64,000 nucleotides of DNA from Alentia gelatinosa (Eukaryota > Annelida > Polychaeta > Phyllodocida > Polynoidae). The stretch covers positions 94,812,704 through 94,876,703 of the forward strand of contig OX465582.1 of NCBI GenBank assembly GCA_950022655.1. The letters run 5' to 3'. The notes beneath the pieces are model-generated. The model was not told the origin of the DNA. It searched no databases and was given only the letters and a program-made list of their open reading frames with translations. Numbering within the stretch: position 1 is the stretch's first letter; every line of letters begins with the position of its first letter. Positions 1-9,994 of this stretch are shown here, one piece after another. The position numbers and the translations under genes were made by a program.

Positions 1-858
1 TTATAATGTTATTTTGACGAAAATACGCTATTTACAAGGAACACGTTGATTCTTCCCTACACGAGAATCAGCCGTTACCATGATTGAATTTATACACATA
101 TACTTTAACTATATATAATTGAAAAGATTACCATAATGGTCATTGGCCTTCGCTAAATCTATTCTCAGATCTCGATCACAAATGTAGCCCGAGAACATGG
201 ACAATCTTACCGGTAAATCTTTCAACTCCTTTCTCAATATAATATGATTCACTTCCCCCACCAAATGGAGACGTTATTCTCGTTGGTGGTGGCCGTCTTC
301 AAAACTAAATTCCTGATAAACACCAAAATTGATAGATTTCCCTTATTATCGCCCAGAGCGTTTGGCGACGATGGTGACGCCTTTCGGTAGACAACGTCAT
401 TAGTGCTGCCAATTAACCACGTGACACTAATTAAACGCCGAGGTGCACATTGGATAAATGACCACCAGGGGGCTCGAGTGGCGTGCGCCTGTCAGCAGGA
501 CCACCCTAATATCGCCCATATCTGGGTATTGTTATCTTGTCTGGTGCATCGATGCCCATCACCAACCTGTCCCCTGTCCAGAGATAAGCCGACAGGTGGA
601 TACCAACGCTCAAGGTGGCGAGAGTGAGCAGGGAAGGGCATTTATTATCCACCTAAAGGGCGAAATCCACCAGGCCGATTTCTCACCCGATCAATTGTTC
701 CTGGGCCCTTAAGAGGAAGCTCACGTATTATAATTTATTTAATTCTGATAGTTTAATAAATTACCATTTTCAAAGATTTGAGAAATTCTAGGGCATCCGA
801 TAATAATCGGCGATTGTCTGGCTACGGTATCGGCTATCGTCGGTCCAGTGGAACTCCC
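1..858. other. Unassigned AT-rich sequence
   Basis: I recognise no gene, RNA or repeat here. Short overlapping ORFs at 403-712 are in unrelated frames, lack a recognisable domain and have no splice context that I can support. Confidence 0.5.
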
Positions 859-859
859 C

Positions 860-1178
860 CTTAATACAAGGTGTCCATAGAAAGCACATAGGGAGTTTGT
901 ATGGACATACCCGGCGCATATGGATATGTTGTATGCTCCGGGTGGCGCATACGGAAAAATAGTACGTATGAAAAAATAGTCCATATCTAAAACAAACTGA
1001 TGTTGATATGCCACTTGTCAAGAAAAGGTGGATGATAGATATATAGACTGGTTTCAGATTAAAGCGGTTGTATGCTCCTCGGAGTTGACTCTGCGCAATA
1101 TCCTCGCATACGCTCGGATATTACTACTCGTCAACTTCTCCGAGCATACGGCCGCGTGTATCTGAAACCAGTCAATAT
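860..1178 (-). mobile_element. PM-A element, copy 1 (module plus palindrome)
   Basis: The module (about 860-1036) matches the A modules at 2879 and 3366: ATACAARGTGTCCATAG, then CATAGGGAG, GTATGCTCCGGGTGGCG and GGAAAAATAG in the same order. Its left TTATCCACC end is degraded; the right end reads GGTGGATGA. The palindrome at 1043-1178 starts GACTGGTTTCAG and closes CTGAAACCAGTC, with the core CCTCGCATACGCTCGG at 1102-1117. It has no coding capacity. Related copies at 2879, 26522 and 43938 make it an interspersed element. Superfamily assignment is unknown. Confidence 0.7.
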
Positions 1179-1185
1179 TGTGTAT

Positions 1186-1476
1186 TTATCCTACCCCTTA
1201 CATATATCTTTCCATATACTTATCATCCTAACCCTCATATAAATCACCATAGACATAACATGCAGTGACTGTATGCTACGGTCATGCCATAAAATATCTA
1301 TATGCCATGGGTGACATATGAAGTTAAAAGTATGTGATGGGGTAGGATAAAATCTTAACCTCACTCAATTTTTATATGATTGTTTACATGGTCGTTCTCT
1401 TCCGCTTCTGATATCACTCAGCTACGCTTCGTGATATTATTCCGCTAAGAAAAATCACACCATATAAACAATATAA
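1186..1476 (-). mobile_element. PM-B element, ATTGTTTA-arm subfamily, copy 1
   Basis: TTATCCTACCCC at 1186-1197 and GGGGTAGGATAA at 1339-1350 are inverted ends; a second degenerate left end (TTATCATCCTAACCC, about 1220) precedes the CACCATAG stretch expected of this subfamily. The palindrome at 1373-1476 pairs TATATGATTGTTTACATGG with CCATATAAACAATATA and has the tip CACTCAGCTACGCTTCGTGA, the reverse complement of the superfamily core. Copies at 1728 and 27751 share both parts. Confidence 0.65.
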
Positions 1477-1727
1477 ATATATTTCGTGAAGTTTGATGAT
1501 AGGTATGTGATAGGAAATGGGGAATGGTTAACAAGGCAACCTGTATCCCTTTGATTTACATATAAAACTAACACTAACTATAATTTCTAGCTCAAGGGAC
1601 TGCTTCATTGCCTTATTGCTGGGTAGGATTGAATACCCCTATACGGTGGTTCTGCAATTGAAATAGTTGCAAAATCCGATAACTAATTGAAATAATGATG
1701 TCCAAATATCCAGACCCCAAAATTCTA

Positions 1728-1923
1728 TGTCATAAAATATGTATATGCCACAGGTGACATAAGAAGCTAAAAGTACATGATGGGGTAGGATCAAATCTAA
1801 ACCTCACTCAATTACATATAATTGTTTACATGGCTTTCGTTGTCATCTGCTACAGATATCACTCAGCTCCACTTCTTGAAATCATTCCGCAAAGACAACT
1901 CATGCCATATAAACAATCATATG
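1728..1923 (-). mobile_element. PM-B element, ATTGTTTA-arm subfamily, copy 2 (left-truncated)
   Basis: The right part of the module (CATAAAATATGTATATGCCA through GGGGTAGGATCAA) repeats copy 1 closely, 400-500 bp away. The palindrome spans 1815-1923, with arms CATATAATTGTTTACATGG and CCATATAAACAATCATATG and the tip ACTCAGCTCCACTTCTTGA. The left module end is missing. The tandem placement beside copy 1 could be duplication or independent insertion. Confidence 0.65.
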
Positions 1924-2520
1924 AAATTGTGTGACGTTTCTTGATGATATTTGCCTACGTGGATCTAGAATTAGATCCCGAGTCCTGTCTGTCACCCATG
2001 AGCTGCTCCACTCTATTACGAGCCCCACTGAGGTGCTCGATAACCTGCTACCTAGCTGACCCACTTTCACAGGCAGAGTAATTTCCGAACCTACATCTGT
2101 TCTTGTCACGTGAGTCAGTCTATAGCATACCAACCACCTGCTGGTAAATGCGCCCTCAAAGAATGGCAAGAGTGCATATAAGGTGGAGTGGATGATAAAA
2201 GCTCACTGAACGGAGTGAACCACTTGGTTCAAATCACATTGATGTAGAAAATGGACACTATAGCCATATGACAGCTTTATCTATATAAACATATACATGT
2301 ATATAGCTTTATTACCCACCTGATACGGAGTCTCCATACTAAGGCTATGGAGATTACAGATCGCTACTGAGGAGGATACGGAGCTCCGTACCCTCCTAGG
2401 AGGATACGGATTTTTGAGATGAAAGTAGTCCCAAACATAACTTCTTAATTACGTTGAAAAGTTTTCTAACGATCATATTTATTGCTTAAATCTAAAAATG
2501 AGTGAGTAATAAATACAACA
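1924..2520. other. Unassigned sequence with a short palindrome
   Basis: No gene is recognised. A small near-perfect palindrome sits at 2372-2396 (GAGGATACGGAGCTCCGTA core). Minus-strand ORF 1900-2169 overlaps the end of the preceding element and has no recognisable domain. Confidence 0.45.
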
Positions 2521-2654
2521 TTACCATAATTTCGATCTGTGTGGCTGTATTCTCCTTGTAGTTGACGCTACGCAATACACCTCGCTATCGCTCGGAGTAT
2601 TACTACGCGTCAACTACGCGGAGAATACGGCCACTCAGATCGAAAACATGGTAA
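2521..2654. repeat. PM-type palindrome with GATCTGAGTGGC arms
   Basis: The arms TTACCATAATTTCGATCTG and CAGATCGAAAACATGGTAA are inverted across 134 bp. The inner part contains GTTGACGC ... GCGTCAAC and the tip CCTCGCTATCGCTCGG. The inner core matches the A and U palindromes but the outer arms differ. No module is clearly attached; TA-rich sequence and a pogo-like MITE follow. Confidence 0.7.
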
Positions 2655-2688
2655 TATTGTGTATTTATCTATATATATATAATATATA

Positions 2689-2867
2689 CAGTAGAACCCC
2701 GCCTAACGGACACCCCGCGTAAGCGGACACCCCGCGTTAACGGACACCTTTGCTCGGAACGGTTCCCTCTATTAGATGTTTATTTTAACCTCGCGTGAGC
2801 GAGCACCCAGCGTAAGCGGACACTTTGGTCCGGAACGGAGGGTGTCCGCTTACGCGGGGTTCTACTG
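2689..2867. mobile_element. Pogo/Tigger-like MITE, copy 1 (179 bp)
   Basis: The ends are inverted: CAGTAGAACCCCGC on the left and GCGGGGTTCTACTG on the right. TA lies immediately outside both ends, as expected for a TA target duplication. The interior repeats GTAAGCGGACACC-like units and has no ORF. CAGTAGAACC-type ends with a TA target are typical of pogo/Tigger DNA transposons. Related copies lie at 36446-36631 and, shortened, near 19913-20000. Confidence 0.85.
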
Positions 2868-2878
2868 TATATATATTT

Positions 2879-3210
2879 ATTATCCACCTAATACAAAGTG
2901 TCCATAGAAAACACATAGGGAGTTTGTATGGACATACCCGGTGCATACGGATATGTTGTATGCTCCGGGTGGCGCATACGGAAAAATAGTGCGTGCGGAA
3001 AAATAGTGCATAACTAAAACGAACTGATATCGACATGCCACTCGTCAAGAAAAGGTGGATAATAAATACAATATAGACTGGTTTCAGATTAAAGCGGTTG
3101 TATGCTCCTCGGAGTTGACTCTGCGCAATATCCGCGCATACGCTCGGATATTACTACGCGTCAACTCCTCGGAGCATACGACCGCTTGAATCTGAAACCA
3201 GTCAATATTG
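2879..3210 (-). mobile_element. PM-A element, copy 2 (most complete)
   Basis: The module at 2879-3062 is bounded by TTATCCACC and GGTGGATAA. The palindrome at 3071-3210 follows 8 bp later, opening ATATAGACTGGTTTCAG and closing CTGAAACCAGTCAATATTG, with the core CCGCGCATACGCTCGG. This is the best reference copy of subfamily A. The ORFs 2785-3048 (-) and 3102-3290 (+) arise from the repeat and are not genes. Confidence 0.8.
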
Positions 3211-3365
3211 TGTATATATATGTGTGTGATATATATAGTGGCGAGTGCGAGATGGAGAGCGGAGAGTTGCCCAAGACAAACTGTCCATAATAAACCCGGC
3301 TCCTATGGATATGTTGTATGCGCCGAGGTAGGCTACAATAAAGCTTGCTGAAGGAAACATCGTTT

Positions 3366-3770
3366 ATTATCCAATTAATACTATTAATACAAAGTTTCCA
3401 TAGAGAACACATAGGGAGTGTATATCTTTATACCCGGAGCATACAGATGTGTTATATGCTCCGGGTTCCGATAAAGCATGAATACGGAAAATTAGTTCTT
3501 ACTAAAGAATAGTGTGTATCGAAATGAACTTATATCGGCACGCCACATGTCAGGAAAGGGTAGATAATGGATACGATATAGACTGGTTACCTATCACACA
3601 TAAAACGTGTAAATTTTGGTCGGATCCGCTTGGAGATTCCCTGCCACATAGTTTCAGATAAAAGCGGTTGCAAACTCATTGGAGTTGACTCCTCGCAATA
3701 TCCTCGCATGCGCTCGGATATTACGATATTACTACGCGTCAACTGCACCGAGATCCATAGCTACCGACAA
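3366..3770 (-). mobile_element. PM-A element, copy 3 (diverged)
   Basis: The module at 3366-3567 runs from TTATCCAATT to GGGTAGATAA and keeps the A-type internal order. The palindrome region (about 3574-3770) starts GATATAGACTGGTT but is interrupted near 3590-3650 by sequence that recurs at 53898-53930 (TCGGATCCGCTTGGAG). The core CCTCGCATGCGCTCGG is retained. Confidence 0.6.
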
Positions 3771-3814
3771 TATACCTTGGGTTTGGTTGCGGAATAATCT
3801 CACGAGGCAAAGCC

Positions 3815-3941
3815 TTATCACCGACTAATTAGCTAAAATGTATGACACCAACCCCCACATTGAGTTTGTATTTTTTATAATACTCCACGGGCGTTGAGTA
3901 CGAGTTAAGTCTATTGGGAACCAATATCAGGGGTGAGATAA
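3815..3941 (+). mobile_element. PM-E module fragment
   Basis: The segment matches the right part of the E modules at 43430-43564 and 47549-47695: GGGCGTTGAGTACGAG, GTTAAGTCTATTGGG, and the end GGGGTGAGATAA at 3930-3941. A degraded core (CACGAGGCAAAGCC) precedes it near 3801. The palindrome is lost. Confidence 0.55.
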
Positions 3942-3995
3942 AGAACAGGGAGATGAGGACGGACAGAATCAGGGAATAGAGGCCGGGAACAGTGC

Positions 3996-4310
3996 TTGGA
4001 GAGTGCGCCTGCACCTTGCCTCCATCAAACAGACGATCGTGTGGCTACCTTGCCTCCGACTACAGACTCCCTTTGCTCACTGTACCCAAAATGCAAACCA
4101 CGTGGTTCTGAGTCTGGTCCCCAGGTGTCTCTGAAAGTCCCACCAACAGGCAGGGAATATTTTATGCTGTTTTGGAGGCGGATTCTGAGGGAGTTGCTAA
4201 AAGCCCTAGGCATAGTATTGGAAGGCGAATATGTCCCTCCTGATTGTTTGTGCATCCAGTTATCTGTTTGTGGATTATCGGGTAATAGCATATCAGGTAG
4301 CGACTATTGA
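3996..4310 (+). other. Unassigned open reading frame, 104 codons
   Basis: An ATG-initiated frame of 104 codons runs through moderately GC-rich sequence between two repeat fragments. It encodes no domain I recognise, and a minus-strand frame of 88 codons overlaps it. I cannot distinguish an isolated exon from chance, and I see no convincing splice sites. Confidence 0.12.
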
Positions 4311-4350
4311 TCAGAACGTTCCTATTCACCTGTATACTGTTAGAATACTA

Positions 4351-4652
4351 TCGTAAAACTGGATGTATTTCAATCTTGGTCACCGTATGCCACGATTGGA
4401 GTTTGGCATAGTGATTTCATGAGGCGAAGCCGAGTGAAGTCTGGAGCCAAAATTTCAGGCGTGGAATGCGATGGCCACGATTAAAACGGATCAGGTTTTG
4501 ATTTTATCCTACCCCGTCTCCTCGATTTTGGAATATTATGTGATAACAATTCTGTATGCCAATAGTGGCATATAATACTCCATCTGCCAGTCAGCGTGGC
4601 ATACGGAAACTCAATGTTAAGCCTATGGGATTTTGTATTAGGGGTAGGATAA
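4351..4652 (+). mobile_element. PM-B element, AAAACTGGATG-arm subfamily, copy 1
   Basis: The palindrome at about 4353-4500 pairs GTAAAACTGGATG with CGGATCAGGTTTTG and continues through TTGGTCACC/GATGGCCACG. The tip core GAGGCGAAGCCGAG is at 4421-4434. The module starts TTATCCTACCCC at 4504 and ends GGGGTAGGATAA at 4652, with AATGTTAAGCCTATGG near the right end. Copies at 14592 and 34156 have the same left boundary, TCGTAAAAC. It is non-coding. Confidence 0.8.
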
Positions 4653-5036
4653 AAATCAATGTGTTTTCGTTCTCTTTTTGTGTAATAGAGTGCATATTAT
4701 TATAACTCACTTGCCTCTATAAATGCAATTTTCTAAAGTCAATCAATATACAATACTTTTCCATGAACATAGCAATGGCACAACCATAACTACAGATAAC
4801 AATTATGCATACAATCCTGTAAAATTTCCAAAACAATATTTGTTACCTCAAAGACAGAGAATAGACCCATATATGGTCGGTTTAGTTCGAAGAATTGTGT
4901 AACATCGAGATGCAATCAATCAAAGCCATTCGTGAAAAAAGTCATGCTATCAAAATCCTGGTAAGATGAAATACTGCCGAAAAAGGTTCGTGCATATGAC
5001 TGATGATTTCTCTGGTTTCGGTCGTCTTGGGCTTCA
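4653..5036. other. Unassigned AT-rich sequence
   Basis: No gene, RNA or repeat signature is recognised in this interval. Confidence 0.5.
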
Positions 5037-5427
5037 GGGGCACGTTTAATAATCTAGGATCTACATGAAGGCCCTTTCCTCTATGCCTTAGAGACCCAGG
5101 GACGACTTGGGTCAATTTTATTCAACATTTATCAATATCTCTGTTATAATGGTAAACTCCTATAAACGATCTAGCTGTAAACACTTTCAATTAAACTATA
5201 ATATGCAAACCTGTACAAACATAAATGACCATGGATGATACTGAAAATAGGAAAACTTAGTCGTAGTAGATTACCTCCTGAATAAATATCAACTATAGAA
5301 AAGGACGACCTCATGGGTGGCTATTAAATATTGTCTTAGCGAACAGACTAAAATATTATTAAAAATCCCTTGTGCGAGTTACAAAAAAGGGTCTTCATGT
5401 ACAATCCTACATTATTAAACGGGCCCC
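5037..5427. mobile_element. F element (hAT-like foldback MITE), copy 1
   Basis: The inverted ends are GGGGCACGTTTAATAATCTA and TACATTATTAAACGGGCCCC. Inside are GAGACCCAGGGACGA and TGTCTTAGCGAACAGACT, shared with copies at 9431, 12687, 45603 and 56015. The consensus end (C)AGGGGCCCGTTT resembles hAT termini, but I could not confirm an 8-bp target duplication. No transposase ORF is present. Confidence 0.7.
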
Positions 5428-6109
5428 AGTTCATTTTACAGTAGTCTTAATCGACACGCAGAGTGTTTCCCGCCAAAAACATGTGCGCAGCAGACGACAT
5501 TTCTGCAGTCGTTTTCCCGTTGAGCGGGCTCTCATTTCCCGCTCTACTCTCTAACCTTACCCTGGTGTGGTGTATTTTTTACCTTTTCTCCACTGCCACA
5601 CACCGCAAGCACCGGCTGGAAGACATGTTGCTTTCGTCAGGCAGAGCGATTTATATCAGACGTGTGCTTAATAGAGTCCAGTGGATGTAAGCCCTGTCAG
5701 ATTTCACAGGAATTATGCGATATGTGTCGGTGGGCGCTGGAGGCAGGGGGAAGTGGAGTAAGGTGGGAGAGGTGTGAGCCAGATGTGAGATGTGGAATGA
5801 CGCGATCTGCCTGCGCTGTTCAGATCTCATCCTGATTGAGAGTGTTTTGATTTTTACCAGATCCTGCTATTTGATGTGCACCATGCGCTTTACATATGTT
5901 CAGACTTCGTTCTGCCCTGCTATAGGGATGTTAACATGGGGCATGATATGACTTACCCCTTTTCGGTGAATGGATTTACTGACCACCAATTGGAGAGATT
6001 GAGGCTAGGAAGACTGCCTCTCAAGTGCCATGTTATGGTCGAAGCTAACTGTGAATCTGTCATACCATTCAGTGAGTTTTTTTTCAGGAATAAAGCCTCT
6101 CCTTCGTAT

Positions 6110-6461
6110 TGGTTTACCGATCTAGGAGCAAATAGTATGTTCATCTTTGATGAATGAGCGTGCAATATAAATGAATAACAGTTAAAATGTTTGAGTTACA
6201 TTCAGTATGTATATATGGATCATTTTCTGTAAGCAACTTGAACTTGTTATTTCTTCAACTGGCTGAGACTAGGACCCTAATATATCAAGCACCAGTAGGT
6301 CAATCAGGTATTTCAGTCTTGAGGGATTGGTCATGGTTAGTTGGGCACGCTTCTAAGACACTGAAACACTGGCACCCTGCTCCTTTTCCAGTATAGTGAA
6401 GGGGTAGTGTTTTTGCAGTAAACTGGAAGTTTATATGTGACCACTCTAACCTTTAGGCAAC
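6110..6461 (+). repeat. K interspersed repeat, copy 1
   Basis: Landmarks in order are GTATGTTCATCTTTGATGAA, TTACATTCAGTATG, AACTTG, GGCTGAGACTAGGA, CACCAGTAGGTCAAT and GTGACCACTCTAACCTTT. The same series, inverted, is at 13567-13935, with partial copies at 24485, 52889 and 53290. I cannot assign a class; length and lack of inverted ends suggest a fragment of a longer element. Confidence 0.6.
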
Positions 6462-6471
6462 TTATTTTATT

Positions 6472-6606
6472 TTTCAGTATGCACTATATATTTTTCCGTA
6501 TGCGTGTTTTATCGTAACCCGGAGCATACAACATATCTGAATACTTCAAGTATGGCAATACATATTCCCTATGTGTTGACTATAGGCACTTTGTATAGGT
6601 GGATAA
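6472..6606 (+). mobile_element. PM-A module fragment
   Basis: TATTTTTCCGTATGCG, CCGGAGCATACAACATAT, CCCTATGTGTTGACTATAGG and GGTGGATAA follow the order seen in complete A modules. The palindrome side is missing. Confidence 0.6.
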
Positions 6607-6791
6607 TAAACACAGTTATACAACTCATTTATGCCAGGATTCTATCTAGGCATGCTCCCTTAATATACATATATAATTTCTAGATTAATTTCCGGACCTT
6701 ATCCAATGCTAGGCCATTCAGAAAAAGAATTGTGACATAGGTATACATCAATCTCTGCTGTGGAGATGGTCAACTCCCTAAGAGAAAGGAA

Positions 6792-6967
6792 GGGGCCATC
6801 CATAAAGTGCATATGCAGGATTTCTAAAATTTTGGAGAACCCTCCCCGATCTCCTCCCGATATTGTACGCAATAGAACAAAGAGGGAACATACGCAAAAT
6901 TTCAAATGAATTATACCCTTCCCCCCTCCCCCCCACCTCAGTGCGCACGTACTTTATTGATGGCCCC
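6792..6967. mobile_element. W MITE, copy 1
   Basis: The inverted ends are GGGGCCATCCATAAAGT and ACTTTATTGATGGCCCC (one extra T). Inside are CCCGATATTGTACGCAATAG and CCTCAGTGCGCACGTAC. The copy at 62797-62982 shares ends and interior in inverted orientation. No ORF is present. Confidence 0.75.
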
Positions 6968-7359
6968 GAACCAGAGGAAGAGGAAGGAGAGGTGCTCTCC
7001 TAATCTGAATTAGAAATAACCGTCTGCGCCTTATCAGCCTACCGCAGTAGATTTTAAAATTTGATTGATTGATTTCCTCCGGTCGGTATTGATATCATAT
7101 GAGTTTTTATGGGAGCAGATCATGCCCTCGTACACCACGCCCACCCTCCTCACCCCCTCACGGAACCACACACACACGCACACCTCCCTCCCGCCGCGTT
7201 CCCAATCTGGATGTTCCTCCAGCTTATCTGTCTCCTACGTCTGCCGCCAGGCACCGCCACCGAAGCTGTCTTAATTGTCAGCGTGGTTTCTTTGGTTAAT
7301 TACCCCCCACATCCTGATTTTATATCGACGCGAAACATGTCGAGTGTCCGGCCAATACG
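6968..7359. other. Unassigned sequence with a CA/C-rich patch
   Basis: A short CACACACACGCACACC tract lies near 7165-7185 in C-rich sequence. Three overlapping ORFs (7065-7462) exist only because the tract lacks stops. No gene is supported. Confidence 0.45.
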
Positions 7360-7938
7360 GACCATCATACTATGGGGCGCCGTTCTGGATGTTGTCATTT
7401 CGACTATATTCCGTCCATGGAATCAGTCTATAACTCATTGCGTGCAATGGAATGACATATAGATATATCTATTATCATTTCGGCTTACGAAATGGCTTTT
7501 TTTTTTCAAGAAATCACAAAACATTTTGTGAAGGTTATTTCGTGAATAAATCATTTCGTGAAGGTCATTTTTGGAAAAATCATTTCTTGAATGTCATTTC
7601 GTGGACAAGCCATTTCGTGAGAGTCATTTTGCAGATAAAGTCATTTTGTCAAGGTCGTTTCGTAGACAAAGGCATTTCATGTAAGTCCTTTCATAAAAAA
7701 AAAATCATTTTGAGAGACTCATTTCATGGACAAGTCATTTTTTGAGAGTCATTTCAAGGACAAAGTCATTTCGTGAAAATATCATTTCATGAAAGTTATT
7801 TCATGGAAAGATGTCATTTCATATGACGAAATGAAAGTAAGTATATGTATATGTGATTCCGTGGCACGGAATGAGTTATATACCACGGAATATAGACGAA
7901 ATAAAAATGTCCAAATCGGCCGCCCATACAATCGTCCC
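7360..7938. mobile_element. M element: long-TIR MITE carrying an internal minisatellite
   Basis: The outer arms are long imperfect inverted repeats of about 120 bp. GGACCATCATACTATGGGGC, CGACTATATTCCG and ATAACTCATTGCGTGCAATG on the left match the reverse complement of TGGCACGGAATGAGTTATAT, CGGAATATAGACG and GCCCATACAATCGTCC on the right. Between the arms (about 7500-7800) is a degenerate tandem array of TCATTTCGTGAA-type units of about 17-18 bp. The 97-codon ORF at 7452-7745 is a by-product of the array. No other copy is in the window. Confidence 0.7.
7500..7810. repeat. Degenerate 17-18 bp minisatellite (TCATTTCGTGAA)
   Basis: About 18 units of TCATTTCGTGAAnnn-type alternate with TCATTTCGTGGACAAAG forms, giving a 34-36 bp dimer rhythm. 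Units vary by A/T changes and small indels. The array lies wholly between the arms of the M element. Confidence 0.75.
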
Positions 7939-8527
7939 ACTTGACTGGTGTCATTGCCAGGAGGCCCCCACACCCTGCTGGGGCGTGAACAGCGGGTGTG
8001 ATTGCAGTTAAATCTTGCCGCCATTTTGGCCCCAAACAAGCAGTGGGTACTAATAAGTCTCACGTGTTACCGGACGTAGAATCGATACGCATTGAATTCG
8101 TCGACTGTAGAAGCACCCCAAACCCCCTGCAGCTCCCATGCCAAGCTCCTACCCCTCGCTATATCAACGAGCTGGTGGTAGTTATGGTGTCCGTGTCACG
8201 AATTCATCGGTTTTCTGAAACAGGGCCCAGGTGATGCGAATACAACGGGCCAAAGCCAATCAAAACATAATACACTACGGACTGAGCATGAGGGTGTTGG
8301 GGGACTAATCAGTCACAAGCCCCTCTGATGAGAAGTTTCAGGTTTTGTAGATGGGAGTCTGTCAAAGGATTCCGAATTCAAATTGCTAATCAGATTTCCA
8401 TGGCTTAATCAGGAAAGAAATATAGCTGATAGGGATATGACTACTTCTGAATTGGTTTTATATGACTACCGTGTACATAGGGCCAGGTCCCGATTTTAAA
8501 AGATGTTGCCTACTACCTAATTACATC
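7939..8527. other. Unassigned sequence
   Basis: A YY1-like GCCGCCATTTTGG lies near 8017. Nothing else is recognised. Confidence 0.4.
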
Positions 8528-8764
8528 TAAGGTGGGATTCACACGATAGGATTCATGAATCTCACAAGGCGTTTGTCTGAGACAAATCCTGTAGATACTG
8601 TACTCGAACACAATATCTCCATCTAAATTGTAGTGTTCTATTTCCCTAAGACATGTTATTTTCCCATGCAATCGTTGGCGACATTAAACCTTCAAAAGGA
8701 GCAGAATCTCATGAGATTTTGAACGCTGTAAGGCACATGAATCCCACCGTGTGAATTCTACTTT
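8528..8764. mobile_element. I MITE, copy 1
   Basis: The inverted ends are TAAGGTGGGATTCACACGAT and CACCGTGTGAATTCTACTTTA, continued by AGGATTCATG and CATGAATCCC. The internal hairpin includes AGAATCTCATGAGATTTTG. Copies at 35348 and 49485 share the ends. It is non-coding. Confidence 0.75.
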
Positions 8765-9430
8765 AGATATACGAAACTGTTTCCTCACATTCCTTTTTTC
8801 TTTTTTTTTAACACTAATTTATTCGTCTCTATTTAACCACGATAGTCGTAAGAAAAATTGGTTTTATTGTCTCCCTACTGAAAGGCGAACTCCATCTAGG
8901 AGTCCATTTTGTTTTGACAAAACCAGTTGAGACTTGCTACTTTATCATATACTAATGGTGACTGGAATATTTGATTTAATTACTTATTTCAAATCAAATT
9001 AGTGATTTATAACATATTATCAAGCCTGACCTAACCCAATTAGGTAAATTAGGCAGATTTTCTTTTGACTGATGTGGATCGGAAATTCAATTCTCTCACA
9101 AACAAGGACGCTGCCCTATGATTTTTTAATTCTAAATATGTAGTCTTATACATTTACTATATTCTGCAACAGTTTAGAGAAAATGACATGGGTTTTACTA
9201 TGTAAAATACAACTTTTCAAAATCTATACATATTCTATTGTAATATATTCATAATATTGATCTCTAAATCAAAAACTAGCAGGTGACCTTGATGTTTAAG
9301 TAAGATATGTGTCCCACAACACTTGGAGATTCGTACACTTATTTATATCAAATTTTCAGCTTATTGACACAGGTTTTAACTTTCAAGGTAAATTGTCCGA
9401 TTTTCCTTCAATGAGTATGGGACGATTCAG
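8765..9430. other. Unassigned AT-rich sequence
   Basis: Nothing recognisable is seen apart from homopolymer T runs. Confidence 0.45.
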
Positions 9431-9649
9431 CAGCCTGTTTAATAATCTAGGCTCGTACATGGAAACCCTTTTCTGTATGCCAAGGAGACCCAGGGACGAT
9501 GCCAGTCAACTTTATTCATCAATCATGGACGATCCTATGGATGCATGATGATGCCTTTGCGAATTAATTCAAATATCCTAAAACGATAACCCTCCTACGA
9601 GGTACAGAAAGTGGTATTCATGTGCGATCCTAGATTATCAAACGGGCCC
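9431..9649. mobile_element. F element (hAT-like), copy 2
   Basis: CCTGTTTAATAATCTAGGCT on the left and CGATCCTAGATTATCAAACG plus GGGCCC on the right are inverted ends. GAGACCCAGGGACGATG and AACGATAACCCTCCTACGAG match the F interior. It is shorter than copy 1. Confidence 0.7.
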
Positions 9650-9994
9650 AAGTTACAACCCTACAGATGCAAAAGTCCTGCTGGTGTGTCCGCCACTACC
9701 CAGCCTCATCCATATGCCCAGTCCCCCAGGCATACCGTGGAGGGAGTGTACGCGGGTAATGGAGGTGATGGGCGGAGGGCAGTCTAACGGTACAGTGCAG
9801 TACCTCCAGGGTTAGGGTGTCTCGGCCTGGGGAGGGGCAGGGGTGGTTATTAGGAGACTGGGGTGCTTATGATGATAACCTCGTTACCCACATACATACA
9901 CTAACAGCCTGGAGGGCCTCACAGTGCACGTTGGGGGTGGTCGGTCGCTGCGGGGGGTCGGCGGACCATACGGCACACAACGGCAGGTCGTCTT
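9650..9994. other. Unassigned GC-richer sequence before the satellite
   Basis: This is G-rich, moderately CpG-containing sequence without a recognised domain. ORF 9817-10116 runs from here into the satellite and is not supported as a gene. Confidence 0.35.

Noticed and set aside
2221..2245. GGTTCAAATC, a possible Pol III B-box
   Set aside because: The flanking bases do not form a T-arm stem and no A-box lies at the right distance upstream.
860..3290. Similar minus-strand ORFs at 739-1021 and 2785-3048 (and 27109-27384 plus)
   Set aside because: They translate the A module; shared peptide stretches come from shared non-coding repeat sequence.
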